A stretch of DNA of 33,686 bases from Amycolatopsis coloradensis (GCF_037997115.1 NZ_CP150484.1:7100823-7134508), one strand, 5' to 3'. Numbered from the stretch's first letter, positions 22,331 to 31,856 are shown. Notes: generated by a model from the letters alone, not told the origin. Numbers and translations are program-made.

Positions 22331-23326
22331 GTGACCTCCTTGCCTGACATCCCGCTGTCCGTGCTCGACCTCTCGCCCGTCGTGGCCGGAGGCGGTGTCG
22401 CGGACGCGCTGCGCAACACCCTCGACCTCGCGCGCCGGACCGAAGCCCTCGGCTATCACCGGTACTGGCTCGCCGAGCACCACAACATGCCCGGTATCGC
22501 GAGCTCCGCGACCGCCGTGATGATCGGCCAGGTCGCGGCCGCCACCGAACGCATCCGGGTCGGCTCCGGCGGGGTCATGCTGCCGAACCACGCGCCGCTG
22601 GTGGTGGCCGAGCAGTTCGGCACCCTGGAGGCGTTCCACCCCGGCCGGATCGACCTCGGCATCGGGCGCGCCCCGGGCACCGACCAGCGGACCGCGCTGG
22701 CGCTGCGCGGCCCCGGCGGACTCACGGCGGAGAACTTCCCTCAGCAGTTCGCGGAACTGCTGGCCTACTTCGAGCACTCCGACCAGCGCGCCGTCAACGC
22801 CGTGACCGCCGAGGGCAACAAGCCGCCGGTGTGGCTGCTCGGGTCGAGCGGCTTCAGCGCGCGGATGGCGGGCGAACTGGGCCTGCCGTTCTCGTTCGCG
22901 CACCACTTCAGCGCCGAGAACACGCTCCCTGCCGTGGCGCTCTACCGCGACTCGTTCAAACCGTCGGACGTCCTCGACGAGCCGTACGTGATGCTCGGCG
23001 TCTCCGTGGTGGCCGCCGAGACCGACGAGCGCGCCCAGTACCTCGCCGCCCCCAGCGGCCTGACGTTCCTCAGCCTGCGCAAGGGCCGCCCCATCCCGCT
23101 GCCGACGCCGGAAGAGGCCGCGGCCTACCCGTACACCGACATCGAGCGCGTGTTCATCGAGGACCGGGCCGCGAGCAGCATCATCGGCTCGCCCGAGACG
23201 GTCCACAAGGGACTCGAGACCCTGCTGGCCGACACGGGCGCGAACGAGCTGATGATCACGACCATGGTGCACGACCAGGCGGACCGGGTGCGGTCGTACG
23301 AGCTGGTCTCCGAACTGGCGCGCTGA
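22331..23326 (+). CDS. LLM-class flavin-dependent oxidoreductase
   Basis: A 331-residue luciferase-like TIM-barrel enzyme that uses FMN or F420. LSVLDLSPVVAGGG, RYWLAEHHNMPGIASSATAVMIGQVAAAT, RIRVGSGGVMLPNHAPLVVAEQFGTLEAFHPGRIDLGIGRAPG and the C-terminal ETVHKGLETLLADTGANELMI match the single-subunit YhbW/MsnO8-like group. The native substrate is unknown. The GTG at 22331 gives the usual N-terminus TSLPDIPLSVLDLSP; a TTG at 22319 would add four residues. It is divergent from the nSTAND1 gene, sharing a 164-nt AT-richer intergenic promoter region at 22167-22330. A strong hairpin follows 15 nt after the stop. Confidence 0.92.
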   Translation: MTSLPDIPLSVLDLSPVVAGGGVADALRNTLDLARRTEALGYHRYWLAEHHNMPGIASSATAVMIGQVAAATERIRVGSGGVMLPNHAPLVVAEQFGTLEAFHPGRIDLGIGRAPGTDQRTALALRGPGGLTAENFPQQFAELLAYFEHSDQRAVNAVTAEGNKPPVWLLGSSGFSARMAGELGLPFSFAHHFSAENTLPAVALYRDSFKPSDVLDEPYVMLGVSVVAAETDERAQYLAAPSGLTFLSLRKGRPIPLPTPEEAAAYPYTDIERVFIEDRAASSIIGSPETVHKGLETLLADTGANELMITTMVHDQADRVRSYELVSELAR

Positions 23327-23340
23327 GGCTTCTGTCTCGC

Positions 23341-23387
23341 GTGAAGGCCTCCTTGCCTACCTTGAGAGTAGGGAAGGAGGCCTTCAC
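23341..23387 (+). terminator. Terminator-like hairpin after the LLM oxidoreductase
   Basis: Positions 23341-23360 pair with 23368-23387 (arm GTGAAGGCCTCCTTGCCTAC, 19 of 20 pairs) around a seven-base loop. It belongs to the same sequence family as the hairpin at 33638-33686. The remaining 340 nt to the mce operon contain its promoter region. Confidence 0.75.
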
Positions 23388-23630
23388 GGACTTCCGGCAC
23401 CCGCGCGCCTCCGCCGCCCTGCCGACGCGGTCACTCGATTACCGCGACACGAATGGACCAGCGCGCCACCGGACACGAAAGAACGGACAAGGCCAGAGCC
23501 CGCCTTTGTCAAAAAGGAACAAGAATTCTCCGGTTACCAGGACGTGACGTCTTGATCACACCGAAGTTCTTGTCACCAGGCAGGCGCGTGATTAGCGTAC
23601 CGACCAGTAGCAAACAGCACGGTAACACCC

Positions 23631-23648
23631 CGTTGATACTGTTCAACG
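23631..23648. promoter_or_regulatory. Inverted repeat in the mce operon promoter region
   Basis: CGTTGATACTGTTCAACG has perfect 6-bp arms CGTTGA/TCAACG around TACTGT. GATACT within it could be a -10 element. It is 80 nt upstream of the first mce operon gene. A second partial dyad, TACCGACCAGTA, is about 40 nt further upstream and resembles TetR-type half-sites. The repressor is not encoded in the window. Confidence 0.35.
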
Positions 23649-23727
23649 ATTCCGTTCCGCCATTCGGAGCAAAGGAATTGCGCAAGCTGGGGTGTATTCG
23701 CCGTGCCCGGAAAACGGGAGGGTCGGC

Positions 23728-24522
23728 GTGGGCGTCCGGACTAACGCACCCTCATTCCCCGGCGCGGGTGCGATCCGGGAGACCGGCAGGCTCTACTCAC
23801 TCGGCCTCGACGTCGTCCGCCTGACCTTCCGGCGGCCGTTCCAGACACGCGAGCTGATCCAGCAGTTCTGGTTCATCGCGAGTGTGTCGATCCTGCCGAC
23901 GGCGCTGGTCGCGATCCCGTTCGGCGCGGTGATCGCGCTGCACATCGGTTCGCTGACCGCGCAGATCGGCGCGCAGTCCTTCACCGGCGCGGCCAGTGTG
24001 CTGGCGATCATCCAGCAGGCCAGCCCGATCGTGACCGCGTTGCTGATCGCGGGCGCCGGCGGCTCGGCGATGTGCGCGGACCTCGGATCCCGCACGATCC
24101 GCGAGGAGATCGACGCGATGGAGGTGCTCGGGGTCTCCCCCATCCAGCGCCTGATCGTGCCGCGGGTGCTCGCCGCGATGGGGGTCGCCGCATTCCTCAA
24201 CGGAATGGTCAGCGTGGTCGGCGTCCTCGGCGGCTATTTTTTCAACGTCATCATGCAGAACGGGACACCGGGTGCGTATCTGGCCAGTTTCTCCGCTCTC
24301 GCGCAGCTTCCGGACCTCTGGATCAGCGAGATCAAGGCGGTCATCTTCGGTTTCGTCGCGGCGATCGTCGCGTCTTATCGCGGGCTCAATCCGAAAGGCG
24401 GCCCGAAAGGCGTCGGTGACGCGGTGAACCAATCCGTGGTCATCACGTTCCTGCTCCTGTTCCTGTTGAACCTCGTGCTGACGACGCTTTACCTGCAGCT
24501 CGTCCCGGCGAAGGGCAGCTGA
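23728..24522 (+). CDS. yrbEA: YrbE-type (MlaE family) Mce permease A
   Basis: A 264-residue integral membrane protein, the first permease of the Mce lipid importer. Five or six hydrophobic segments are visible. The conserved cytoplasmic EExDA loop is present as REEIDAMEVLGVSPIQRLIVPRVLA, which in this family contacts the ATPase. The start is GTG 23728 because GGGAGGG lies at 23716-23722; a longer frame from 23692 lacks a binding site and starts with unlike residues. Its stop overlaps the ATG of the second permease by one base. Confidence 0.95.
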   Translation: MGVRTNAPSFPGAGAIRETGRLYSLGLDVVRLTFRRPFQTRELIQQFWFIASVSILPTALVAIPFGAVIALHIGSLTAQIGAQSFTGAASVLAIIQQASPIVTALLIAGAGGSAMCADLGSRTIREEIDAMEVLGVSPIQRLIVPRVLAAMGVAAFLNGMVSVVGVLGGYFFNVIMQNGTPGAYLASFSALAQLPDLWISEIKAVIFGFVAAIVASYRGLNPKGGPKGVGDAVNQSVVITFLLLFLLNLVLTTLYLQLVPAKGS

Positions 24523-25373
24523 TGGTCACGACGACACCCACCCGCGCGACGCGGGTCCGCGAGGCGGTCGATCGCCGGTTCGGGTTCCTGGACACGCTCG
24601 GCGACCAGATCCTCTTTTTCCTCAAGGCACTCGCCTGGGTGCCACGCGCGGTGCGCCGCTACCTCCGCGAGATCACCCGCCTGCTGGCCGAAGTCAGCTT
24701 CGGCAGCGGCGCGCTCGCGGTCATCGGCGGCACGATCGGCGTGATGATCGGGATGACCGTGTTCACCGGCACGGTCGTCGGGCTCCAGGGGTACTCGGCG
24801 CTCAACCAGGTCGGCACGTCGGCGTTCGCCGGGTTCGTCTCCGCGTACTTCAACACCCGCGAGATCGCGCCGCTCGTGGCCGGGCTGGCGTTGTCGGCCA
24901 CCGTCGGCTGCGGTTTCACCGCGCAACTGGGCGCCATGCGGATCTCCGAGGAGATCGACGCGCTGGAAGTGATGGGCATCCCCAGCGTTCCGTACCTGGT
25001 GACCACCCGGATCATCGCGGGTTTCCTCGCGGTCATCCCGTTGTACGCGATCGGCCTGCTGACCTCGTATCTCGCGTCACGCCAGATCACCGTCTGGTTC
25101 TACGGCCAGTCCGCGGGCACCTACGACCACTACTTCCTGCTGTTCCTGCCGCCGGGCGACGTGCTCTGGTCCTTCGGCAAGGTGCTGGTGTTCAGCGTCG
25201 TGATCGTGCTCGCCCACTGCTACTACGGCTTCCGCGCGAGCGGAGGGCCGGCGGGCGTCGGCGTCGCCGTCGGCCGCGGCGTGCGGACGGCGATCGTGGC
25301 GGTCAGCGTGCTGGACTTCTTCCTCAGCCTCGCGATCTGGGGCGCGACCACGACGGTGCAGGTGGCCGGATGA
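24522..25373 (+). CDS. yrbEB: YrbE-type (MlaE family) Mce permease B
   Basis: A 283-residue second permease subunit. The N-terminal 40 residues are amphipathic (FGFLDTLGDQILFFLKALAW). The family loop is SEEIDALEVMGIPSVPYLVTTRIIA, followed by transmembrane segments such as AVIPLYAIGLLTSYLAS and VLVFSVVIVLAHCYYGF. It should pair with the first permease and an MceG-type ATPase encoded elsewhere. It overlaps mceA by four bases. Confidence 0.95.
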   Translation: MVTTTPTRATRVREAVDRRFGFLDTLGDQILFFLKALAWVPRAVRRYLREITRLLAEVSFGSGALAVIGGTIGVMIGMTVFTGTVVGLQGYSALNQVGTSAFAGFVSAYFNTREIAPLVAGLALSATVGCGFTAQLGAMRISEEIDALEVMGIPSVPYLVTTRIIAGFLAVIPLYAIGLLTSYLASRQITVWFYGQSAGTYDHYFLLFLPPGDVLWSFGKVLVFSVVIVLAHCYYGFRASGGPAGVGVAVGRGVRTAIVAVSVLDFFLSLAIWGATTTVQVAG

Positions 25374-26629
25374 GCCGGCGCGGGCTGCGCAAAGCCGGGG
25401 TCAGGACGGCCGGGGTGCTGTTCCTCGTGGTGATGTCCGCCCTCGTGCTGCTGTCGATCAAGATCTACCGGAAGGATTTCGTCGAATCCGTGCCGGTGAC
25501 GCTGCAGGCGGACCGCGTCGGCAACCAGTTGCGCACGGGCGGGCAGGTCAAGGCCCGCGGCGTGGTGGTCGGCGAGATCCGCGACGTCCGCGCGACGCCG
25601 GGCGGCGCGGAGATCGACCTGGCCATGGAACCCGGCAAGGTCTCGAAACTGCCCAAGAACGTGTCCGCGCTGCTCGTGCCGAAGACGCTGTTCGGTGAGC
25701 GGTACGTGCAACTGTCCATTCCGGACGGTTCGACCGCGGGACCGCTCGCCTCCGGCGACGTGATCAGTCAGGACCGTTCGGCCAACGCGATCGAACTGGA
25801 GCGGGTCTTCGACAACCTGCTGCCCCTGCTCAAGGCGGTCCAGCCGCAGAAGCTCGCGACCACGCTGACCACCGTCGCCACCGCGCTGGAAGGCCGCGGC
25901 GACCAGATCGGCGACACGCTCGCCACCGCGGCCGCCTACCTGAAGGACTTCAACCCGAACCTGCCGAAGCTGAACGACAACATCCGTGACCTCGCGGAAG
26001 TTTCCAAGCTGTACGGTGACATCGCGCCGGATCTGCTCGACGCCCTGAGCGCCTCGGCCGTCACGCTCGACACGGTCGAGGAGAAACGTGCCGAACTGGC
26101 GTCGGTGTACCAGCAGGTGACGTCGTCCTCCCAGCAGGTCACGACGTTCCTCGCCAACAACCGCGCCAACATCATCGCGCTCGCCGCCGACAGCCGCGCA
26201 CCACTGGAGGTCGCCGCGAAGTACTCGCCCAGTTTCGCCTGCACGCTGGACGCGCTCGCCAAACTGAAGCCGCAGATGGACAAGGTGCTGGGCGCCGGCA
26301 CCGACGAACCCGGCCTGCACGCGGAGATCACCGTCAGCCAGCCCCGGGCCAAATACGTTCCCGGCAAGGACGATCCGGTCTACGACGCCACCGGTGAACC
26401 GCGCTGCTACCCGTCGAACGGCCTGATGAGCCAAGGGATCGAAGCGATCGACACCGTTCCGGCGCTCGGCGCGCAGGGCGACCTCGGCCTGGCGAACTCG
26501 CCGCAGGAACGGGAACTGATCTCCACGCTGGTCGCCCCCTCGATCGGCGTCCCGGCCAATCAGGTCCCCGCCTGGGGCAGCGTGCTCGTCGGCCCGCTCT
26601 ACCGGGGCACGGAGGTGACCCTGCGATGA
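25370..26629 (+). CDS. mceA: Mce family protein MceA
   Basis: A 419-residue envelope protein. One N-terminal anchor helix (VLFLVVMSALVLLSI) is followed by the MCE domain (about residues 40-115, with GQVKARGVVVGEIRDVRATPGGAEIDLAM and LFGERYVQLSIP). A long helical region follows that forms the needle-like channel with the other Mce subunits. The C-terminal part contains two Cys (SFACTLDAL, GEPRCYPSN), typical of MceA. The ATG overlaps the permease stop. It imports lipids or steroids as part of a heterohexamer; the specific ligand cannot be read. Confidence 0.95.
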   Translation: MSRRGLRKAGVRTAGVLFLVVMSALVLLSIKIYRKDFVESVPVTLQADRVGNQLRTGGQVKARGVVVGEIRDVRATPGGAEIDLAMEPGKVSKLPKNVSALLVPKTLFGERYVQLSIPDGSTAGPLASGDVISQDRSANAIELERVFDNLLPLLKAVQPQKLATTLTTVATALEGRGDQIGDTLATAAAYLKDFNPNLPKLNDNIRDLAEVSKLYGDIAPDLLDALSASAVTLDTVEEKRAELASVYQQVTSSSQQVTTFLANNRANIIALAADSRAPLEVAAKYSPSFACTLDALAKLKPQMDKVLGAGTDEPGLHAEITVSQPRAKYVPGKDDPVYDATGEPRCYPSNGLMSQGIEAIDTVPALGAQGDLGLANSPQERELISTLVAPSIGVPANQVPAWGSVLVGPLYRGTEVTLR

Positions 26630-27633
26630 GGAACTTCGTGAGCCCGCTGATCAAGGGGCTGATCTTCGTCGTCGTCACGACGCTGGCCACGGTGCTGCTG
26701 GCGGTGTCCATCACGAACACCGGCCTCGGCGACACCAAGACCTACAGCGCCAAGTTCCTCGACGCCACCTCGCTCAACGTCGGCGACGACGTCCGGATCT
26801 CCGGGGTCCGGGTCGGCCAGATCGAGGAACTCGAGATCGCCGACCACAGCCTGGCCCGCGTCCGGTTCTCCCTCGACTCCCAGCGCAGGCTGCCCGCCGA
26901 CGTGACAGCGGTGATCAAGTACCGCAACATGGTCGGCCAGCGCTACATCGCGCTCGAACGCGGCAAGGGCACGCGCGAGCTCCTGGAGCCCGGCGCGGAG
27001 ATCCCGCTGGAGCGCACGACGCCCGCGCTGGATCTCACGGAGCTGTTCAACGGCTTCAAACCGCTGTTCCAGGCGTTGTCGCCCAAGGACGTCAACCAGC
27101 TCTCCGGCGAGATCGTCCAGGTGCTGCAGGGTGAAGGCGGCACGGTGGAAAGCCTGCTCGCGCACACCGGTTCGCTGACCACCACGCTCGCCGGCCGCGA
27201 CAAGGTGATCGGCGACGTGATCACGAACCTGGACACGGTGCTGAAGAGCATCAACGGCAAGGGCGACGCACTGTCCACTTTGGTCTCCACGCTGAAGGAG
27301 CTGGTGGTGGGGCTCGCCGGTGACCGCACCGAGATCGGGGAGGCCGTCTCCGGGCTGGCGGATCTCACCACCGCCACGGCCGGCCTGCTCGAACAGGGCA
27401 GGAAGCCGCTCAAGGACAGCATCGAAGGGCTGGGCCTGCTCGCCGGTCAGCTGACGACGGAGACCGGCAAGGCCGAGGTCGACCGCTTCCTCACCGTTCT
27501 CCCGGGGAAGCTGAACGACCTGGGGCGGATCGGCTCCTACGGATCCTGGATGAACTTCTACCTGTGCTCGGCCGTCCTGCAGACCAAGCCTCCGCGCGGG
27601 GTCCCGGCGACGGCGGAGAGGTGCACGTCGTGA
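26626..27633 (+). CDS. mceB: Mce family protein MceB
   Basis: A 335-residue Mce subunit with an N-terminal anchor (LIFVVVTTLATVLLAVSI). The MCE domain carries VGDDVRISGVRVGQIEELEI and NMVGQRYIALERG, and the helical tail is long. The C-terminal motif is GSYGSWMNFYLCSAVLQT, and a second Cys lies near the end (AERCTS), typical of MceB. It overlaps mceA by four bases and mceC by four bases, so all are translated from one message. Confidence 0.95.
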   Translation: MRNFVSPLIKGLIFVVVTTLATVLLAVSITNTGLGDTKTYSAKFLDATSLNVGDDVRISGVRVGQIEELEIADHSLARVRFSLDSQRRLPADVTAVIKYRNMVGQRYIALERGKGTRELLEPGAEIPLERTTPALDLTELFNGFKPLFQALSPKDVNQLSGEIVQVLQGEGGTVESLLAHTGSLTTTLAGRDKVIGDVITNLDTVLKSINGKGDALSTLVSTLKELVVGLAGDRTEIGEAVSGLADLTTATAGLLEQGRKPLKDSIEGLGLLAGQLTTETGKAEVDRFLTVLPGKLNDLGRIGSYGSWMNFYLCSAVLQTKPPRGVPATAERCTS

Positions 27634-28619
27634 AACCCTTCAAGGAGCGGAACCCGATCGTCATCGGTCTCGTCGGCAGCGCCGTCGCGGCCGCGCTGCT
27701 GACCGCGACGCTCAACTACGAGAACCTCCCGATCATCGGCTCCGGAACCACCTATCTGGCCGAATTCTCCGAAGCCGCCGGGTTGCAGGCGGACGACGAA
27801 GTCCGGATCGCCGGGATCAAGGTCGGCGAGGTGAGCGACGTCCGGCTCGCCGAAGATCACGTCGTGGTCAGCTTCCGGGTCAAGGACGCCTGGATCGGCG
27901 ACAGGACCGCCGCCGAGATCAAGATCAAGACCCTGCTGGGCAGGAAGTTCCTCGCCCTGCGCCCGACCGGCGAGTCGGTGCAGAACCCGAAGCAGGTCAT
28001 CCCGCGCACCAGGACCGTGACACCGTACGACGTCACCGAGGCGTTCAACGGGCTGGCCGACACCGCGGGCGCCATCGACACCGATCAGCTCGCGGAGAGC
28101 TTCACGACACTCAGCGACACGTTCAAGAACTCGCCCGCGCACATCAAGAAGGCGCTCGAAGGGCTGACCTCGCTGTCGAAGACCGTGTCCTCCAGGGACA
28201 ACGAGCTCGCCAGCCTGCTGTCCAACGCGCACGGCCTCACCACCACGCTCGCGAACTCGAACGACGACTTCGCCAAACTCCTTTCGGACGGCAACCTGCT
28301 GCTGACCGAACTGGACAACCGGCGGCAGGCGATCCACGACCTGCTGACCGGTTCGCAGGACCTCGCCGTCCAGCTTTCGGGACTGGTGAAGGACAACAAG
28401 GACCAGCTCGGCGGAGCGCTCAGCCAGCTCGGAGAGGTGACCGACATCCTGCAGCGGCAGAACGACAATCTCGCCAAGAGCCTCGAGCTCGCCGCGCCGT
28501 ACTTCCGCGTGGTGAACAACTCGCTCGGCAACGGACGCTGGGTGGACGGCTATCTGTGCGGGCTCATCCCGGAGAACCGGGATCCCTGCACCCCGCCGAT
28601 CCCGGGAGGTGGCCGGTGA
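27630..28619 (+). CDS. mceC: Mce family protein MceC
   Basis: A 329-residue Mce subunit. The anchor is IVIGLVGSAVAAALLTATL. The MCE domain has ADDEVRIAGIKVGEVSDVRL and TLLGRKFLALRP. The helical tail ends in NSLGNGRWVDGYLCGLIPE with a closing Cys. The start is the GTG at 27630 that overlaps the mceB stop; the frame further upstream to 27564 duplicates the end of mceB and is not coding. Its stop overlaps mceD by four bases. Confidence 0.94.
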   Translation: MKPFKERNPIVIGLVGSAVAAALLTATLNYENLPIIGSGTTYLAEFSEAAGLQADDEVRIAGIKVGEVSDVRLAEDHVVVSFRVKDAWIGDRTAAEIKIKTLLGRKFLALRPTGESVQNPKQVIPRTRTVTPYDVTEAFNGLADTAGAIDTDQLAESFTTLSDTFKNSPAHIKKALEGLTSLSKTVSSRDNELASLLSNAHGLTTTLANSNDDFAKLLSDGNLLLTELDNRRQAIHDLLTGSQDLAVQLSGLVKDNKDQLGGALSQLGEVTDILQRQNDNLAKSLELAAPYFRVVNNSLGNGRWVDGYLCGLIPENRDPCTPPIPGGGR

Positions 28620-29608
28620 TCAGCAGATTCGTCACCCTCGCGCTCGTGCTCGCGCTGGCCGTCGTCGGCGGGCTCTGGTGGATCTTCTCCGGCACCGGGC
28701 TCGACCGCGTCACCGTGTACTTCTCGCGCGCCGTCGGCGTCTACAGCGGATCGGACGTGCGGGTGCTCGGCGTCCGCGTCGGCCAGGTCGAATCGGTGGA
28801 CCCGGAAGGGGAACGGGTGAAGGTCGTCCTGACCGTCGACGGGTCGGCCCCGATCGCCGCCGACACGAACGTCCTGGTCGTGGCGCCGAGCGTGGTGGCC
28901 GACCGCTACGTCCAGTTCACCAAGCTCACCCGCGCCGGGAACCGGCTGGGCGACGGCGCGGTGATCCCGGTCGAGCGCACCGGAACGCCGGTGGAACTCG
29001 ACCAGCTCTACTCCAGCCTCGACACCCTCGCCAAGGCCCTCGGCCCCAACGGCGCGAACGCCGACGGCGCGCTTTCGGAACTCCTGCGCACCGGCGCGAA
29101 GAACCTCCAGGGCAACGGCAAGCCGTTCAACGAGTCGGTGCGCAACTTCGCCGACCTCGCCAGGACCCTCTCCGGGAACTCGCAGAACCTGTTCGCCACC
29201 GTCGACGAACTGCAGCGGTTCACCTCGATGCTGGCCACCAACGACCGGAACGTCAGCGAGGTCAACAAGCAGCTCGCCTCGGTGACCGGCACGCTCGCGC
29301 GGAACAAGGACGAGCTCGCCCGCGCGCTCAACGGTCTCGGCGGCGCGCTGGCGGAGATCCAGCAGTTCATCAAGGACAACCGCGCGCTGATCAAGTCCAA
29401 TGTGGACAAGCTCACGGTGACAACCGGGACACTGGTCGACAAGCGCGCCGCGCTGGCCGAAACCCTCGACACGATCCCGCTTGCGGTGACGAACGTCCTC
29501 GAAGCCGTCGACCCGAAGACCGGCAAGCTGCAGAGCCGCGGCAACATGCTCGAATACCTCCCGCTCCCGCTGCCGGTCACCGGCGACACCTACACCGGGG
29601 GGCGCTGA
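28616..29608 (+). CDS. mceD: Mce family protein MceD
   Basis: A 330-residue Mce subunit. The anchor is FVTLALVLALAVVGGLWWIFSG. The MCE domain has GSDVRVLGVRVGQVESVDPEGERVKVVL and VVADRYVQFTKL, and the tail is coiled-coil-rich. It ends in MLEYLPLPLPVTGDTYTGGR, without the terminal Cys pair of MceB/C. The start is GTG 28616 with GGGAGG at 28604-28609. Mycobacterial MceD proteins are often longer through a Pro-rich tail that is absent here. Confidence 0.94.
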   Translation: MISRFVTLALVLALAVVGGLWWIFSGTGLDRVTVYFSRAVGVYSGSDVRVLGVRVGQVESVDPEGERVKVVLTVDGSAPIAADTNVLVVAPSVVADRYVQFTKLTRAGNRLGDGAVIPVERTGTPVELDQLYSSLDTLAKALGPNGANADGALSELLRTGAKNLQGNGKPFNESVRNFADLARTLSGNSQNLFATVDELQRFTSMLATNDRNVSEVNKQLASVTGTLARNKDELARALNGLGGALAEIQQFIKDNRALIKSNVDKLTVTTGTLVDKRAALAETLDTIPLAVTNVLEAVDPKTGKLQSRGNMLEYLPLPLPVTGDTYTGGR

Positions 29609-30663
29609 TGGCCGCGAAACGGAAGATCGCCGCGCTCGCCGCGTGCTGTGCCGCGCTCACCGCCTGTTCCTCGGATTTCAAGGGCGTCTACGACCTGCCG
29701 CTCCCCGGCGGCGCGGACATCGGCGACCATCCGTACCGGGTGACCGTGCAGTTCGCCGACGTCCTCGACCTGGTCCCCCAGGCCGCGGTGAAGGTCGGCG
29801 ACGTCCCGGTCGGCCGGGTCGAGACGATCAAGCTCGGCGAAGACGGCTGGACGGCCGAGACCGTCCTGGCGGTCAACGGCGACGTCCACCTGCCCGCCAA
29901 CGCCATCGCGCGGCTGCGCCAGTCCAGCCTGCTCGGCGAGAAGTTCATCGAACTGGCCCCGAGCGCGGCGAAGGCCGAGGGCAGGCTGGGCGAGGGCGCG
30001 GTGATCCCGGTCGCGAACACGAACCGCAACCCGGAGTTCGAGGAGATCTTCGGCGCGCTGTCGCTGCTGCTCAACGGCGGCGGGATCGGCCAGTTGCAGA
30101 CCATCAACCGGGAACTGTCGAAGGTGATGGACGGCAACGAGGAGGAGATCCGCTCGTTCCTGTCCACTGTGGAGCAGCTGGTGTCCAACCTGGACACGCA
30201 TCGCTCCGACATCACCTCCGCGCTCGACGGGCTCAACCAGCTCTCGACGACACTGGCGAACCGGAAGCAGCAGGTCGAGGGCGCGCTCACCGATCTCACC
30301 CCCGGCCTCCAGAGCCTTTCCGAGCAGCGCACCCAACTCGTGTCGATGTTGCAGTCGCTGGACCGGCTCTCCGACGTCGGTGTCGACGTGATCAAGAAGA
30401 GCCGGGCCGATCTCGTCGCCGACCTCACCGCGCTCGCGCCGATCCTCAAGCGGCTGGCCGACGCCGGCGAGAGCCTGCCCAAGTCACTGGAGATCCTGCC
30501 GACGTTCCCGTTCACCGACGCCGTCCGCGACGGCATCAAGGGCGATTACCTGAACGTGTACGCCTCGGTGATCCCCGCGCCGGGTGTCGAACTCCCGCCC
30601 CCTGGCGAAGGGGTTCCGCCGGGGCTCCCGACCTTGCCGCTGCCGTCCTCCGGAGGTAGCTGA
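29608..30663 (+). CDS. mceE: Mce family lipoprotein MceE
   Basis: A 351-residue Mce subunit with a lipoprotein signal: KIAALAACCAALTAC ends in the lipobox LTAC, so Cys at about residue 20 is lipidated, as in LprK-type MceE. The MCE domain has PQAAVKVGDVPVGRVETIKL and SLLGEKFIELAP. A helical tail and a Pro-rich end (PPPGEGVPPGLPTLPLP) follow. The ATG overlaps the mceD stop by one base and the stop overlaps mceF by one base. Confidence 0.95.
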   Translation: MAAKRKIAALAACCAALTACSSDFKGVYDLPLPGGADIGDHPYRVTVQFADVLDLVPQAAVKVGDVPVGRVETIKLGEDGWTAETVLAVNGDVHLPANAIARLRQSSLLGEKFIELAPSAAKAEGRLGEGAVIPVANTNRNPEFEEIFGALSLLLNGGGIGQLQTINRELSKVMDGNEEEIRSFLSTVEQLVSNLDTHRSDITSALDGLNQLSTTLANRKQQVEGALTDLTPGLQSLSEQRTQLVSMLQSLDRLSDVGVDVIKKSRADLVADLTALAPILKRLADAGESLPKSLEILPTFPFTDAVRDGIKGDYLNVYASVIPAPGVELPPPGEGVPPGLPTLPLPSSGGS

Positions 30664-31856
30664 TGCTCACCACCCGTGTCCGGATCCAGGTGATCGCGTT
30701 CGTCATCCTCGCGCTGGCGACGACGGCGTTCGTCGGGGCCAGCTACGCGGGCCTCGGCCGGCTCTTCGGGGCGGGCGGGTACACCGTGAAGCTTTCGCTG
30801 ACCGACGGCGGGGGCCTGTTCACCAACGGCGAGGTGACCTATCGAGGCGTCGCCGTCGGCCGGGTCGGCGAACTGCGGCTCACCGACGGTGGCATGGAAG
30901 CGGATCTGGTGATCGACGACGACGCGCCCCCGATCCCCGCGAACTCGCGAGCGGTCGTGGCGAACCGGTCCGCGGTGGGCGAGCAGTTCGTCGACCTCCA
31001 GCCGCGGACCGGCGACGGGCCGTACCTCGCCGAAGGTTCGGTCATCCCGCGTGAGGCGACGGCCGTTCCACTGCCGGTGCAGCATCTGCTGACCGACCTC
31101 GACTCGCTGACCGCGTCCGTGCCGACCGAGGACCTGCGAACCGTGGTCGACGAACTCGACAACGCCCTGCGCGGTTCCGGCGCGAACCTGCAGGTGCTGC
31201 TGGACTCGACCACCGACTTCACCAAACAGGCCGCGAACCACCTGCCGCAGACGGAGAAGCTGATCACCGACGGCTCGACCGTGCTGAAGACGCAGGTCGA
31301 CTCGTCGCAGGCGTGGCGGCAGTTCAGCGGCAACGCCAAGCAGTTCGCCGAGCAACTGTCCCGTTCGGACGGTGACCTGCGGCGGCTGATCGCGACGGCG
31401 CCCGACGCGGCGACCCAGCTCTCCGGGCTGCTCCGGGACAACGAACCGGGCCTGCCGATCCTGCTGGCGAACCTGCTCACCACCTCGCACGTGTTCTCCG
31501 CCCGCACCGACGGCCTCCGGCAGCTCCTGATCAACACCCCGAAGGCGGTGTCCGCGGTCGACGCCGCCGTCGACGAGCAGTCCGGGAAGATCGGGCTGGT
31601 CCTGACGTTCTTCGACCCGATTCCGTGCACCAAGGGCTACGGGGACACGAAGGTCCGCAGCAGCGCGGAACTCTCGGCGCTGCCGTTCAACACCGGTGCC
31701 GCGTGCACGCTCGAAAAGGGCAACGCGAGTTCGGTCCGAGGCTCGCAGAACGCGCCGAAGGGCGGCGTCCCGCCGGCCGCGATCCCCGGCGGCTTCGGCG
31801 CCGACGGCCAGCCGACGTCCACCAGCCTCGAGGAGATGTTGTGGCTGCGCAACTGA
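30663..31856 (+). CDS. mceF: Mce family protein MceF
   Basis: A 397-residue Mce subunit. The anchor is IQVIAFVILALATTAFVGASY. The MCE domain has FTNGEVTYRGVAVGRVGELRL and SAVGEQFVDLQP. A long helical region is followed by a C-terminal part with two Cys (FDPIPCTKGYG, GAACTLEKG). It ends SLEEMLWLRN. It is the sixth and last Mce subunit; the order A-F is complete and uninterrupted. Its last 16 nt overlap the next gene. Confidence 0.95.
   Translation: MLTTRVRIQVIAFVILALATTAFVGASYAGLGRLFGAGGYTVKLSLTDGGGLFTNGEVTYRGVAVGRVGELRLTDGGMEADLVIDDDAPPIPANSRAVVANRSAVGEQFVDLQPRTGDGPYLAEGSVIPREATAVPLPVQHLLTDLDSLTASVPTEDLRTVVDELDNALRGSGANLQVLLDSTTDFTKQAANHLPQTEKLITDGSTVLKTQVDSSQAWRQFSGNAKQFAEQLSRSDGDLRRLIATAPDAATQLSGLLRDNEPGLPILLANLLTTSHVFSARTDGLRQLLINTPKAVSAVDAAVDEQSGKIGLVLTFFDPIPCTKGYGDTKVRSSAELSALPFNTGAACTLEKGNASSVRGSQNAPKGGVPPAAIPGGFGADGQPTSTSLEEMLWLRN

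Noticed and set aside
23453..23824. A 123-codon plus-strand frame before the mce operon
   Set aside because: It covers the mce promoter region and overlaps the first permease gene in another phase.
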